Shown here: positions 47,835 through 56,835 of the stretch, one piece after another | Layout of the letters: every line of letters begins with the position of its first letter | Position numbering within the stretch: position 1 is the stretch's first letter | NCBI RefSeq assembly: GCF_027594865.1 | Contig: NZ_CP089391.1 | Span: 3,316,501-3,380,500 of the forward strand | Direction of reading: 5' to 3' | Origin: Bradyrhizobium xenonodulans | GTDB taxonomy: Bacteria; Pseudomonadota; Alphaproteobacteria; Rhizobiales; Xanthobacteraceae | DNA length: 64,000 bases | The notes under the pieces: model-generated | Told to the model about the DNA's origin: nothing | The model's database searches: none | What the model saw: only the letters and a program-made list of their open reading frames with translations | Made by a program: the position numbers and the translations under genes

Positions 47835-48728
47835 CTATCCCGGTTTGCTCCGAGCTGACTTCTTCTTCGCCGCTGCCTTCTTTTTCTTCGCTGCGGTTTT
47901 CTTCGTCTTGGCCAGCGTGAAGGGGCGCGCGGCCATGAAGGCCGGATTGCCGGCGCCCACCAGCGACAGTTTCGGCGACTGATCCGGCGGCATCTTGGCG
48001 CCGATCGCGGTATGGAAGCGGCGGTAGGATCCCTTGAACGTGCCGCCGTTCCAGACGGTCTTCAGCGTTCCCGTGAACAGGCCGTTGAATGTGCCGTCCT
48101 GCGAGAGCTGGTTGTCCTGGCAGCCGGAGATCAGCAGCACCGATGCCTTGACGTTGCCGAGGGCCTCGGACAAATCGCGCCGCTTCAGGATCGGATCGTA
48201 GGTCTTCCTGTTGCCCTGGTAGACGCGCAGCGCCACCTCGTCCGGCATTGCGCGATAGACGGTGCCGGGGGCGCTGCGTGCCCTGGCCTGATAATGCAGC
48301 GCCTTGCTCACGCTGCCGCTATGGCAACTGTCAGAGAGCAGCAGGATGCGCACGCCGGCTGCAAATGCGCCCCATGAGGAATACAGCTCGTCGTCGACGA
48401 GCTCGCCGTCGTAGAGGCACCAGGTCTCGTCCTTGCCGTCGGGCTCGTCGCCGTTGAGGTCCGGCAGCTGACCGCCGTGGCCCGAATAGGTCACGAAGAA
48501 CATGTCGCCCGATTTGAGGGTCTTGGCCGCGTGCGCGATGCCGCCGAGAACGGCGGCGCGGGTCGCCTTGCGGGTGAGCAGCTTGGTCGGTGCAAAGCCG
48601 CTCGTGTGGGCGAGGTCCGCCATGTCGTTGGCGTCGGCCTCGCAGGCGTTGAGGGGTCCGCTCCAGCCTTCGTAATGCTGCGGATCGACCGCGTTCAATC
48701 CGATGTGCAGGGAAATGCCTGTCGCCAT
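47835..48728 (-). CDS. caspase family protein (metacaspase-like, peptidase C14)
   Basis: 297 aa. A caspase p20-type domain begins almost at residue 1 (ISLHIGLNAVDP). The catalytic dyad is complete: His84 in VTYSGHGGQLPD and Cys135 in LLLSDSCHSGS. VLLISGCQDNQLSQDG follows at about residue 195. The last 25 residues are Lys/Ala-rich (TKKTAAKKKKAAAKKK), like histone H1 tails. Bacterial caspases cleave after Arg or Lys and act in stress or defence. It follows the hydrolase-caspase fusion by 42 bp on the same strand; the two probably work together. No signal peptide. Confidence 0.88.
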   Translation of the reverse strand: MATGISLHIGLNAVDPQHYEGWSGPLNACEADANDMADLAHTSGFAPTKLLTRKATRAAVLGGIAHAAKTLKSGDMFFVTYSGHGGQLPDLNGDEPDGKDETWCLYDGELVDDELYSSWGAFAAGVRILLLSDSCHSGSVSKALHYQARARSAPGTVYRAMPDEVALRVYQGNRKTYDPILKRRDLSEALGNVKASVLLISGCQDNQLSQDGTFNGLFTGTLKTVWNGGTFKGSYRRFHTAIGAKMPPDQSPKLSLVGAGNPAFMAARPFTLAKTKKTAAKKKKAAAKKKSARSKPG

Positions 48729-48770
48729 GATGACTTCTCCAAAGTCTGATTGGCCGATACTCGATGCCTG

Positions 48771-50648
48771 CTATCGCTTCTTCTTCGCCGCACTCTTCTT
48801 CGCTGCCGGCGCCTGCTTGCGGCTGGTCTTGCGCGATCGTCTGGACGATGATTTCGGGCCGGCCTGCGCGGTGGGCTTGGCGGCAGACGTGCCTTGCGAA
48901 TTGCCCCACGGCACGGGCGCGTCGCAGCGGATCTTGGCGCCGACCAGATTGGGCGTCTGGTTGTATCTCATGCGCCTCAGCTTCTCCGTGACGAGCTCAT
49001 TGAGCGTGTTGAACGATGGATTTTCGCCCTTGGCTCTCAGCTCGCGCAGCGTGGCGGCCATGGAGTAGGTGTAGACGCCGTAGGACGTCACGCCATCCCG
49101 ATATTCGTAGGAGAGCTGCTGCTCCTGACAGGCCTCGAGCAGGATCGGCATGTACGGCCCGTAATGATCGAGCTCCTTGCGCGTCTTGTTGTAGTCCTTG
49201 TCCGGCTTGGTTCGCAGCATCATCGCGCGCCCCAGCCGTTGCGTTGCCCCGTTCTGCCCGAGGAAATCGGCGCCGTTCTTCCTGTCCTTCAGGCTCTTGT
49301 TCAGTGGCGCGAAGTCGCGCGGCATCCACATCCGCTCGGCCGCATCCCACTTCAGCGCACGGTGGCGGATGTCGTCCGGCGGGCTCAAGCCCCGGACACG
49401 CGGACCGCCGTCGCGCGTCAGCCCGCCCGAATGGCAGCAATCGAACATCGCCACGAAATAGCTTTCATAGGGCAACTGCGAGTACAGCTCGGCGAACTGG
49501 CGGTCCAGAACGGCGTGCGCCGGCGACCAGTCGAAATCATAGGGAACGAGACATTCGTCGACGTGATCCGGCTCGCCCTGGATGTTGTAACGCGGAATCT
49601 GGGCGCCGTGTCCCGAATAGAACAGCATGCGCTCGTCACCATCGCGAACGCCGTCGAGCAGCCAATGCAGCCGGTCCATGATCCCTTGCGTCGTGGCGCG
49701 GTCGTTGAGGACGATGCGGATATCCTCCGGCTCGAAACCGCTCTCCTGGAGCACTGAGCTCATCAGGAAGACATCGTTGACGCAGCCTTCGAGCCTGCTG
49801 GCGGGGTCGGGGTAGTCGTTGATGCCGATCAGCAGGGCGCGGCGGCCGGGTTTGACCGCAAGGCTCGTCATCTCGCGCGCCGCGCTCACGATGGCGCGCG
49901 GGGTGGGCGCCGGGGCGGCATCATGCCAGACGGTCGCAACCGTGCTGGTGTGCGACAGATACCACGTCGCATCATGATTCAGTACGTCGTTGGGAACGTC
50001 GAAAGGCACCGTGACCTGCTGGTAATTATCCGCCCGGATGTCGAGCGGATAGGTCAGCACGTGATCCCCGGGATTGTAGAGGTGATACCATTTCCGGCAG
50101 GTCAGGGGCTTGATACGACCGGCAAAGACGTCGCGCACCGCCGGGTTGCCGATTTGCGATCCGAAGCTGACGAAGATCGCGTTCTTGATCGCGTCACTGT
50201 CGTGCAGGAAGGTGTCGTAGCAGATCAGCGAGCCGAGGCTGTGCGCCAGAACCATGTCGTAGGTCTTGGCCTCGATCTTGTCGAGAATGACCTGGCGCAG
50301 GTCCTTGCGGAGCTGCTCGTCGGTTGACCACTGGGCGACCATGCCTGCGGTCCATTTGACGACGGCGGGGATGTCTCCAATGCCGCGTGCGCCGGTCAGG
50401 AGGTCGCCGAAGCCGTGAACGACCGCGCTCGCCAGCAGCTTGGCCGAGGCCGCGGCGTAGGTGAACGCATTGAGCGGGGCCTTGTCGAACAGATCGTCGT
50501 AGCGAACGAAGTCGATCGAGAGCTGGACGTCCGGATCGACCGACTCGACAGCGCGCGTGATGACTTTGGACCAGGACTGCTGAAACCCGGCGTCGATCTC
50601 GGCGTGACCGACGCCATGCACGCAAAGCAAAGACAGGCGGGTGCTCAT
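48771..50648 (-). CDS. alpha/beta-hydrolase-caspase fusion protein
   Basis: 625 aa from ATG 50648; the frame is open 34 codons further but without support. Residues 1-240 look like a lipase/esterase alpha/beta-hydrolase: LLCVHGVGH near the start (oxyanion region), nucleophile Ser137 in LAHSLGS, and a possible acid/His pair around NPGDHVLTYPLD. Residues 268-560 are a caspase domain: ALLIGINDYPD, His347 in YSGHGAQIPRY, Cys405 in MFDCCHSGG. A Lys/Arg/Ser-rich tail ends AAKKSAAKKKR. No membrane helix is clear. Two potential hydrolase centres in one protein next to a second caspase suggests a cascade; function unknown. Confidence 0.85.
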   Translation of the reverse strand: MSTRLSLLCVHGVGHAEIDAGFQQSWSKVITRAVESVDPDVQLSIDFVRYDDLFDKAPLNAFTYAAASAKLLASAVVHGFGDLLTGARGIGDIPAVVKWTAGMVAQWSTDEQLRKDLRQVILDKIEAKTYDMVLAHSLGSLICYDTFLHDSDAIKNAIFVSFGSQIGNPAVRDVFAGRIKPLTCRKWYHLYNPGDHVLTYPLDIRADNYQQVTVPFDVPNDVLNHDATWYLSHTSTVATVWHDAAPAPTPRAIVSAAREMTSLAVKPGRRALLIGINDYPDPASRLEGCVNDVFLMSSVLQESGFEPEDIRIVLNDRATTQGIMDRLHWLLDGVRDGDERMLFYSGHGAQIPRYNIQGEPDHVDECLVPYDFDWSPAHAVLDRQFAELYSQLPYESYFVAMFDCCHSGGLTRDGGPRVRGLSPPDDIRHRALKWDAAERMWMPRDFAPLNKSLKDRKNGADFLGQNGATQRLGRAMMLRTKPDKDYNKTRKELDHYGPYMPILLEACQEQQLSYEYRDGVTSYGVYTYSMAATLRELRAKGENPSFNTLNELVTEKLRRMRYNQTPNLVGAKIRCDAPVPWGNSQGTSAAKPTAQAGPKSSSRRSRKTSRKQAPAAKKSAAKKKR

Positions 50649-50722
50649 GAAAGCTGCCTCGTTCTCAAATACGATCTGAAAAGACGACGCGCGTGCAATC
50701 GCTGGGGATGATGCCACGGTAT

Positions 50723-50747
50723 CGCTACTTCCGGATGTGAAGTAGCG
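50723..50747. promoter_or_regulatory. inverted repeat in the divergent gap before the caspase operon
   Basis: CGCTACTTC (50723-50731) and GAAGTAGCG (50739-50747) are perfect 9-bp arms with a 7-bp centre. They lie 75 bp upstream of the fusion gene and 109 bp before the DUF1428 gene. No T-run follows on either side in the terminator sense, so an operator is more likely. Confidence 0.5.
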
Positions 50748-50855
50748 CACAAAAAATTCGCGACAGTTTGCCTCACTTCGCGGGCGCCATGACGAGTCGG
50801 ATTGCCGGGCGCAGCTTCGTCCTCAGGGCTCATGCCACTCCAAGGAGATCCGCAA

Positions 50856-51218
50856 ATGCCCTATGTCGATGGTTTCGTGCTGGCCGTGCCGAAGGACAAG
50901 ATCGAGGCCTACAAGACGCTGGCGACAACCGCCTGTGCGCTCTGGATGGAGCACGGCGCGCTCGACTACGTCGAATGTATCGCCGACGACGTGCCCTATG
51001 GCGAGCTGACCTCGTTTCCGCGCGCGGTGATCGCGAAGGAGGACGAGGTCGTGGTGTTCGCCTGGATCGTCTACCGCGATCGGGAGACGCGCGATGCCGT
51101 CAACAAGAAGGTGATGGCCGACCCGCGGCTGAAGATGGAGGGCATGCCGTTCGACGGCAAGCGCATGATCTATGGCGGCTTCACGACGCTGCTTCGGGCG
51201 AGCGACGTCGTGACCTGA
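50856..51218 (+). CDS. DUF1428 family protein
   Basis: 120 aa, AAGGAG 9 nt before the ATG. MPYVDGFVLAVPKDKIEAY, ECIADDVPYG and KRMIYGGF are DUF1428 (YbaA-like) signatures; the fold is a dimeric alpha/beta barrel like ABM domains. Function unknown, sometimes linked to RNA signal recognition by annotation transfer only. Divergent from the caspase operon. Confidence 0.88.
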   Translation: MPYVDGFVLAVPKDKIEAYKTLATTACALWMEHGALDYVECIADDVPYGELTSFPRAVIAKEDEVVVFAWIVYRDRETRDAVNKKVMADPRLKMEGMPFDGKRMIYGGFTTLLRASDVVT

Positions 51219-51226
51219 CGCTGCCC

Positions 51227-51799
51227 TTACTTGATCTTGTCGTAGGCCGCCGCGAAATCATTCAGCGGCATCGGAATCGCGATCGTCTCCTTGGCCATGT
51301 TCTGGAAGGAGACCTTGAGCTGCTTGCCCGACCGCAAGGTCGCCAGCAGATCCGGCGCGATCGGCGTCGAAGCGTAGCAGCCGCGATTCTCGCAGGTCTG
51401 GATCTGGAGGTCGACGGTCTTGCCCTCGTCGACCTGGAGCTTGGCGCCGACGGGCAGGTTGAGGCCGAGCGGCAATTGCAGCAGCGCCACCGGCGTGCGG
51501 GTGTCGGGCGCGATGCGGATGTTGACCAGCACGATGGTCTGGCCGGTCTTGGTCAGCACCGCATTCTGCTCCATCGCGCATTCGAGCGGCGCGTCGCGGC
51601 TGATGCTGGTGCAGCGCACCACCCAGCCGGGCTGCTGCGCCGGAGCACCGTCCACCTGTGCCTGCGTCGGGGCCGGCGCGGGCTGCGCCGCCGGAGCAGG
51701 GGGGGCGGCGTTCTTCTTGGCGCCCTGCTGGGCATACGCGGCGCCCGTCGACAACAGGACAGCGGCGGCGAGGGCGGCAAGTCTGGATTGCATGAGCAT
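51227..51799 (-). CDS. invasion-associated locus B (IalB) family protein
   Basis: 190 aa from ATG 51799 (ATG 51793 possible). A signal peptide (SRLAALAAAVLLSTGAAYA) is followed by a Pro/Ala-rich linker and the IalB domain: GWVVRCTSISRDAPLECAM, LPLGLNLPVGAKLQVDEGK, and paired cysteines in QTCENRGCYAS. IalB-type proteins are periplasmic or envelope proteins named from Bartonella; in soil Rhizobiales the role is unknown. Confidence 0.87.
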   Translation of the reverse strand: MLMQSRLAALAAAVLLSTGAAYAQQGAKKNAAPPAPAAQPAPAPTQAQVDGAPAQQPGWVVRCTSISRDAPLECAMEQNAVLTKTGQTIVLVNIRIAPDTRTPVALLQLPLGLNLPVGAKLQVDEGKTVDLQIQTCENRGCYASTPIAPDLLATLRSGKQLKVSFQNMAKETIAIPMPLNDFAAAYDKIK

Positions 51800-51861
51800 G
51801 GCGAAACCGCGTTGGCGTGAACCGGGGCCTCGCTGTAGCGTCGCGGGAGCTGTGGCGCAAG

Positions 51862-54800
51862 CTACTCGGCGGCTTCCTTGACGGTGTCGCGATCGGGGGT
51901 CTCGTGACCCTCGCCGTCGCCGGAGCGGCCCCAGCCCGAGAACCAGTTGTTGAGCTCGTCGAGATAGAGATAGACGACGGGTGTGGTGAACAGCGTCAGC
52001 GCCTGGCTGACGATCAGGCCGCCGACCATGGCGTAGCCGAGCGGCTGGCGGATCTCGGCGCCGGTGCCATGGCCGAGCATCAAGGGCACGCCGCCGAGCA
52101 GCGCCGCCATCGTCGTCATCATGATCGGACGGAAGCGCAACAGCGCGGCCTGACGAATGGATTCCGCCGGCGTCTTGTGCTCGTCGCGTTCGGCGGCGAT
52201 GGCGAAGTCGACCATCATGATGCCGTTCTTCTTCACGATGCCGATCAGGAGAATGATTCCGATCAAAGCAATGAGGCTGAAGTCGAAGCCGGCCGCCATC
52301 AGGATCAGCAGCGCGCCGACGCCGGCCGAGGGCAGGGTCGATAGAATCGTGATCGGATGGATGTAGCTCTCGTAGAGGATGCCGAGGATCAGATAGACCA
52401 CGACGAGGGCTGCGAGGATCAGCAGCGGTACGGTGCCGAGCGATTGCTGGAACGCCTGGGCGGTGCCCTGGAAGCTCGAGTTCAGCGTCGGCGGAGCGCC
52501 GAGATCGGCCATCGCCTTCTGCACGGCTTCGGTGGCCTGGCCGAGCGCGACGCCCTGCGCGAGGTTGAAGCTGATCGTGATCGCCGGGAACTGGCCCTGG
52601 TGGCTGATCGAGAGCGGGCGGACCGGATCGGTGCTCCAGCTCGCGAAGGTCGACAGCGGCACCTGGTCGCCGGTCAGCGGCGATTTCAGATAGAGCTTGT
52701 TCAGGCTGTCGAGATTGCCCTGCAGCTCCGGTAGGATCTCGAGGATCACCTTGTAGGTGTTGAGCTGGGTGAAATATTGCGTCACCTGCCGCTGTCCGAA
52801 GGCGTCGTACAGCGTGTCGTCGATCAGCTGCGGCTGGATGCCATAGCGGGCAGCGGTATCGCGGTTGATCTTGAGCTGCACCGTGGTGCCTTGCGTCTGC
52901 TGGTCGGTGGCGACGTCGCGCAGCTCCGGAAGTGTCTGCATCTTGGCGAGGATCTTCGGCGCCCAGTCGTTGAGCTCGGCGAGATCCGCATCCTGCAGGG
53001 TGAACTCGAACTGCGTGCGCGTCGGCCGGCCGCCGAGCCGGACGTCCTGGGCCGCCTGCATGTAGAGGCGAGCACCGGACACCTTCTCGAGCTTGGGACG
53101 CAGCCGCGCGATGATCTGCTGCGCCGAGGCCTCGCGCTGGTTGCGCGGCTTCAGCGTGATGAACATGTTGCCGTTGTTGCCGGCGCGGCCGCTGCCGCCG
53201 ATGTTCATCGCGATCGTCGCGACATCAGGGTCCTCCATCACGAGCTTGCCGAGCTCGACCTGCCGCCGCTGCATCTCCTTGAACGAGATGTCCTGGGAGG
53301 CTTCCGAGGTCGCGGTGATCAGGCCGACGTCCTGCTGCGGGAAGAAGCCCTTCGGGATCAGGACGAACAGATAGACCGACAAAGCGAGGGTCGCGAAGAA
53401 GATCGTGAGCGTGGTGCGGCGCCAGGCGAGAGCATGGTCGAGCACGTATTCGTAGCCGCGCAGCATGCCGTCGAAGGCGCGCTCGCTCCACTGGTAGAAC
53501 TTGCCGTGGGTCACCTCGCCATGCGCGCGAAGGAACCGCGAGGCCATCATCGGCGTCAGGGTCAGCGACACGAACATCGAGACGAAGATGGTCATCGCCA
53601 GCACGACGGCGAATTCGCGGAACAGGCGGCCGATGATGCCGCCCATCAGCAGCAGCGGGATCAGCACCGCGACCAGCGAGATGCTGATCGAGACGATGGT
53701 GAAGCCGATTTCCTTCGAGCCCTTGAAGGCCGCCGCCATCGGCGATTCGCCTTCCTCGATGTAGCGGGTGATGTTCTCGAGCATCACGATGGCGTCGTCG
53801 ACGACGAATCCGACCGCGATCGTGAGCGCCATCAGCGACAGATTGTCGAGCGAATAGCCGACGACCCACATCAGGGCGCACGCGCCCAGCAGCGCCAGCG
53901 GAACCGTGATGGTGGGAATGACGGTCGCCCAGAAGCTGCGCAGGAAGATGAAGATGACCATGACCACGAGGGCGATGGTCAGGAGCAGCGTGAACTGGAC
54001 GTCCTCGACCGCGGCGCGGATCGTCGTGGTGCGGTCGCTGATGAGCTCGATCTTGATCGCGGGCGGGATCGCCGCCACGAGGCGGGGCAGGGTGGCCTTG
54101 ATCCGGTCCACGGTCTCGATGACGTTGGCGCCCGGCTGCTTGAAGATCACCAGGAATACGCCGCGTTTGCCGTTGGCCCAGGCCGCCTGCTTGGCGTCTT
54201 CGGCACCGCTGACCGCCTGGCCGATGTCGCGGATTCGCAACGGGCCGCCATTGCGATAGGCGATGATGACGTCGTTCCAGTCCTTTGACTGGGTCAGCTG
54301 GTCGTTGGCGTAGATCGTGTAGGCGCGCTTCTCGCCGTCGATATTGCCCTTGGGGCTGTCGACGGTGGTGATTGCGATCTGGCTGCGCACGTCCTCCATC
54401 GACAGGCCCTTGGCGACCAGTTTCGCCGGGTCGACCTGGATGCGGATGGACGGCTTCTGCTGACCGCCGATGAAGACCTGCGCCACGCCCGAGAGCTGGC
54501 TGATCTGCTGTGCGAGCTGGGCGTCGACCGCGTCGCTGACGCTGGTGAGTGGCAGCGTCTCCGACGTCGCCGACAGCAGCAGGATCGGCGCATCGGCCGG
54601 GTTGACCTTGCGGTAGGTCGGCGGCGAGGGCAGGTTCTTCGGCAATTGGCCGCTGGCGGCGTTGATCGCGCCCTGGACGTCGTTGGCGGCGCCGTCGATG
54701 CTGCGGTTGAGGTCGAACTGGATGGTGATCGAGGCGGTGCCGAGATAGCTCGTCGAGGTCATCTGGGCGATGCCGGGAATCTGGGCGAATTGCCGCTCCA

Positions 54801-55008
54801 GCGGCTGGGCCACCGACGAGGCCATGGTCTCGGGGCTGCCGCCCGGCAAATTGGCGGTGATCTGGATGGTCGGAAAGTCCACCTGCGGCAGCGGCGCGAC
54901 CGGCAGCAGCGGATAGGCGACGAGACCGACGAAGAGAATGCCGGCCATCAGCAGCGAGGTGCCGATGGGATAACGGATGAAGGGTGCCGAAATCCCGCCC
55001 TCGGTCAT
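51862..55008 (-). CDS. efflux RND transporter permease subunit (MdtB/MdtC-like)
   Basis: 1048 aa. FIRYPIGTSLLMAGILFVGL and VAPLPQVDFPTIQI at the N-terminus, and FVVDDAIVMLENITRYIEEG in TM4 with the proton-relay Asp pair, match the MdtBC group more than AcrB. The ending LNNWFSGWGRSGDGEG is variable. It exports drugs, bile-salt-like compounds or metabolites by proton antiport. The start overlaps the adaptor stop (ATGA). Only one permease is present, whereas Enterobacteria use an MdtB-MdtC pair. Confidence 0.92.
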   Translation of the reverse strand: MTEGGISAPFIRYPIGTSLLMAGILFVGLVAYPLLPVAPLPQVDFPTIQITANLPGGSPETMASSVAQPLERQFAQIPGIAQMTSTSYLGTASITIQFDLNRSIDGAANDVQGAINAASGQLPKNLPSPPTYRKVNPADAPILLLSATSETLPLTSVSDAVDAQLAQQISQLSGVAQVFIGGQQKPSIRIQVDPAKLVAKGLSMEDVRSQIAITTVDSPKGNIDGEKRAYTIYANDQLTQSKDWNDVIIAYRNGGPLRIRDIGQAVSGAEDAKQAAWANGKRGVFLVIFKQPGANVIETVDRIKATLPRLVAAIPPAIKIELISDRTTTIRAAVEDVQFTLLLTIALVVMVIFIFLRSFWATVIPTITVPLALLGACALMWVVGYSLDNLSLMALTIAVGFVVDDAIVMLENITRYIEEGESPMAAAFKGSKEIGFTIVSISISLVAVLIPLLLMGGIIGRLFREFAVVLAMTIFVSMFVSLTLTPMMASRFLRAHGEVTHGKFYQWSERAFDGMLRGYEYVLDHALAWRRTTLTIFFATLALSVYLFVLIPKGFFPQQDVGLITATSEASQDISFKEMQRRQVELGKLVMEDPDVATIAMNIGGSGRAGNNGNMFITLKPRNQREASAQQIIARLRPKLEKVSGARLYMQAAQDVRLGGRPTRTQFEFTLQDADLAELNDWAPKILAKMQTLPELRDVATDQQTQGTTVQLKINRDTAARYGIQPQLIDDTLYDAFGQRQVTQYFTQLNTYKVILEILPELQGNLDSLNKLYLKSPLTGDQVPLSTFASWSTDPVRPLSISHQGQFPAITISFNLAQGVALGQATEAVQKAMADLGAPPTLNSSFQGTAQAFQQSLGTVPLLILAALVVVYLILGILYESYIHPITILSTLPSAGVGALLILMAAGFDFSLIALIGIILLIGIVKKNGIMMVDFAIAAERDEHKTPAESIRQAALLRFRPIMMTTMAALLGGVPLMLGHGTGAEIRQPLGYAMVGGLIVSQALTLFTTPVVYLYLDELNNWFSGWGRSGDGEGHETPDRDTVKEAAE

Positions 55009-56177
55009 TCCCGTCGTACCTTGTTCTGGGCCGGATCCGAGCTTGCCACCGCCGTCGAGACGAGGCTTCCGGGCTGCACCTTGAATTGACCGCCGGTGAT
55101 CACCTGCTGGCCGGGCGCGAGGCCCTCGTCGACGACCGAACGTCCGTCGATGGCGTAGCTAACCTTGATCTTGTGCACCTCGGCCTTGTTGTCCTGATTG
55201 ACGGTATAGGCGTAGAGGCCGCTGGTGGAATGCTGGACCGCATCATCCGGAACCACGGTCGCATCCTTCAGCGTCCGCACCAGCAGGCGCGTCGAAACCG
55301 ACTGGCCGGGCCACAGCGTATGGTCCTTGTTGTCGAACACCGCCTTGAGCCGGATAGTCCCGCTGGTGGTGTCGACCTGGTTGTTGATGACCGCAAGCTT
55401 GCCTTCGGCCAGCGTCTTTTTCCCGTCGGTCGTGAACGCAATCACTTTCAGTGCGCCAGCCTTCTGGCCTTCGCTGATATAGGGGAGCTGATCCTCCGGC
55501 GCGGTGAAGATCACCGAGATCGGCTCGACCTGCGAGATCGTGACGATGCCGGTCTGCGTCGAGGCGTTCACGATGTTGCCGACGTCGACCAGACGCAAGC
55601 CGGCGACGCCGGTGATCGGTGCCTTGATCTGGGTGTAGTCGAGCTGGGTCTGGGCGTTGGAGATTGCGGCTTCGTCGGCAGCGATCTGGGCGGTGAGCTG
55701 GGCGACGGTGGAGCGCTGGGTGTCGACCCGCTGCGCGGTGGCGAATTCGCCGAGCTTCATGGCGCGCTGGAGTTCGAGATTGGCGTTGGCCAGGCTCGCC
55801 TCGTCCTGCGCCTTCTTGGCCTTGGCCTGGTCGAGCGTGGCCTGATAGGGGCGGGGATCGATCGAGGCCAGAAGCTCGCCCTCTTTGGCGATCTGGCCTT
55901 CGGTGAAGGCGATCTTGTCGATCTGGCCGTCAACCCGGGTCCGGACCTGCACCGTGTTGAAACCCTGCACCGTGCCGAGACCCGTCAGATAGACCGGGAA
56001 GTCGACCTTCTGGACCGGCGAAACGCTCACCGGGACGGCGGCTGGACGCGGCGGACCCTTTTGGGCGGTCTGGGCCTTTCCGACATCCGCCGAGCCGAAT
56101 TTCTGCCAACCATAGTAACCCGCGGTGGCCACGGCCGCGACGATGACAATCCAGAGAATCGGCCGTGATTTTTTCAT
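55005..56177 (-). CDS. efflux RND transporter periplasmic adaptor subunit (MdtA-like)
   Basis: 390 aa from ATG 56177, 15 codons inside the open frame, where a basic start and membrane anchor begin (MKKSRPILWIVIVAAVATAG). Lipoyl halves are VQVRTRVDGQIDKIAFTEG and IKAPITGVAGLRLVDVGNIV, with a helical hairpin between (AKKAQDEASLANANLELQRA). A conserved GQSVSTRLLVRTLKDA beta-barrel segment follows. It couples the downstream MdtC-like pump to an outer-membrane channel. A promoter-like sequence lies 66 bp upstream. Confidence 0.91.
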   Translation of the reverse strand: MKKSRPILWIVIVAAVATAGYYGWQKFGSADVGKAQTAQKGPPRPAAVPVSVSPVQKVDFPVYLTGLGTVQGFNTVQVRTRVDGQIDKIAFTEGQIAKEGELLASIDPRPYQATLDQAKAKKAQDEASLANANLELQRAMKLGEFATAQRVDTQRSTVAQLTAQIAADEAAISNAQTQLDYTQIKAPITGVAGLRLVDVGNIVNASTQTGIVTISQVEPISVIFTAPEDQLPYISEGQKAGALKVIAFTTDGKKTLAEGKLAVINNQVDTTSGTIRLKAVFDNKDHTLWPGQSVSTRLLVRTLKDATVVPDDAVQHSTSGLYAYTVNQDNKAEVHKIKVSYAIDGRSVVDEGLAPGQQVITGGQFKVQPGSLVSTAVASSDPAQNKVRRE

Positions 56178-56242
56178 ATCGGCTCGTTGGCTCGTGTGCC
56201 CAGAACACGAATTGTGGGGCAATCATAGGGTTCCAGCAGGCT

Positions 56243-56272
56243 TGTATATTACACGCCAAGTTCCAGTGTAAA
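56243..56272 (-). promoter_or_regulatory. predicted promoter overlapping an inverted repeat, mdtA-like operon
   Basis: On the minus strand TTTACA (56272-56267) and TATACA (56248-56243) are 18 bp apart. TTACAC-N11-GTGTAA (56249-56271) overlaps the -35 and spacer, an ideal place for repressor or activator binding. The remainder of the 374-bp gap up to 56551 shows no gene I can support. Confidence 0.5.
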
Positions 56273-56551
56273 CAGCACTATCAGTTGAGAATCCTAAACA
56301 ATTGGAAAGCTTTGCACTGCCTAGGCAATGCTCTGGCGCGGCGGTGTGCAGTGCTGCATTTTCCCGGCGCGAGCGATCGGCGAGCAAACCTTGGGCAGTG
56401 CTCGGAGCGGGTGCGGCGGATTGGGGCGCGCCGTGGGGAGCCGCATCGCCGGGGGCGTCACAAGAACGGTTCTAAATCGTGCGCGGGGCGTTTCGGTTGT
56501 CAGGAAAATCAGCATCGGTCATATCGGCCCTGCCACACACGGAGTGCAGGG

Positions 56552-56791
56552 ATGGACGAGTTGAACGGCAAGCTGATCGCTTGTCAGATTCTGATCACGG
56601 GACTGATCGCGCGCGTCGCCAACGAGCAGCGTGATCCGCTGCGATTTCTCACCGACTTCCGCGACGAGATCAAAGCCGTCGTCAACGGCGTCAACATCGC
56701 CGGCATGGACAACACCGACCGCGTGCGCGCCGTCGCACAGAAAACCGTCGACGAATTGTTCTCGCTGATGAAGCCGCCGAGCAGCGATTGA
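56552..56791 (+). CDS. hypothetical protein, 79 aa
   Basis: ATG 56552 with GGAG 7 nt upstream. A soluble, helical protein (MDELNGKLIACQILITGLIA, RDPLRFLTDFRDEIKAVVNG, ending SLMKPPSSD) without recognised domain. It lies upstream of the iron-uptake operon, about 45 bp before the first Irr-box-like repeat. Confidence 0.62.
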   Translation: MDELNGKLIACQILITGLIARVANEQRDPLRFLTDFRDEIKAVVNGVNIAGMDNTDRVRAVAQKTVDELFSLMKPPSSD

Positions 56792-56835
56792 GGCCGAGAG
56801 CGCGCCGCGGATTGAGCGGTTTTTCTGCGCGGAAT

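Noticed and set aside
47683..51220. tRNA-anchored genomic island carrying the caspase pair
   Set aside because: No integrase, no second copy of the tRNA 3' end and no change in base composition that I can see.
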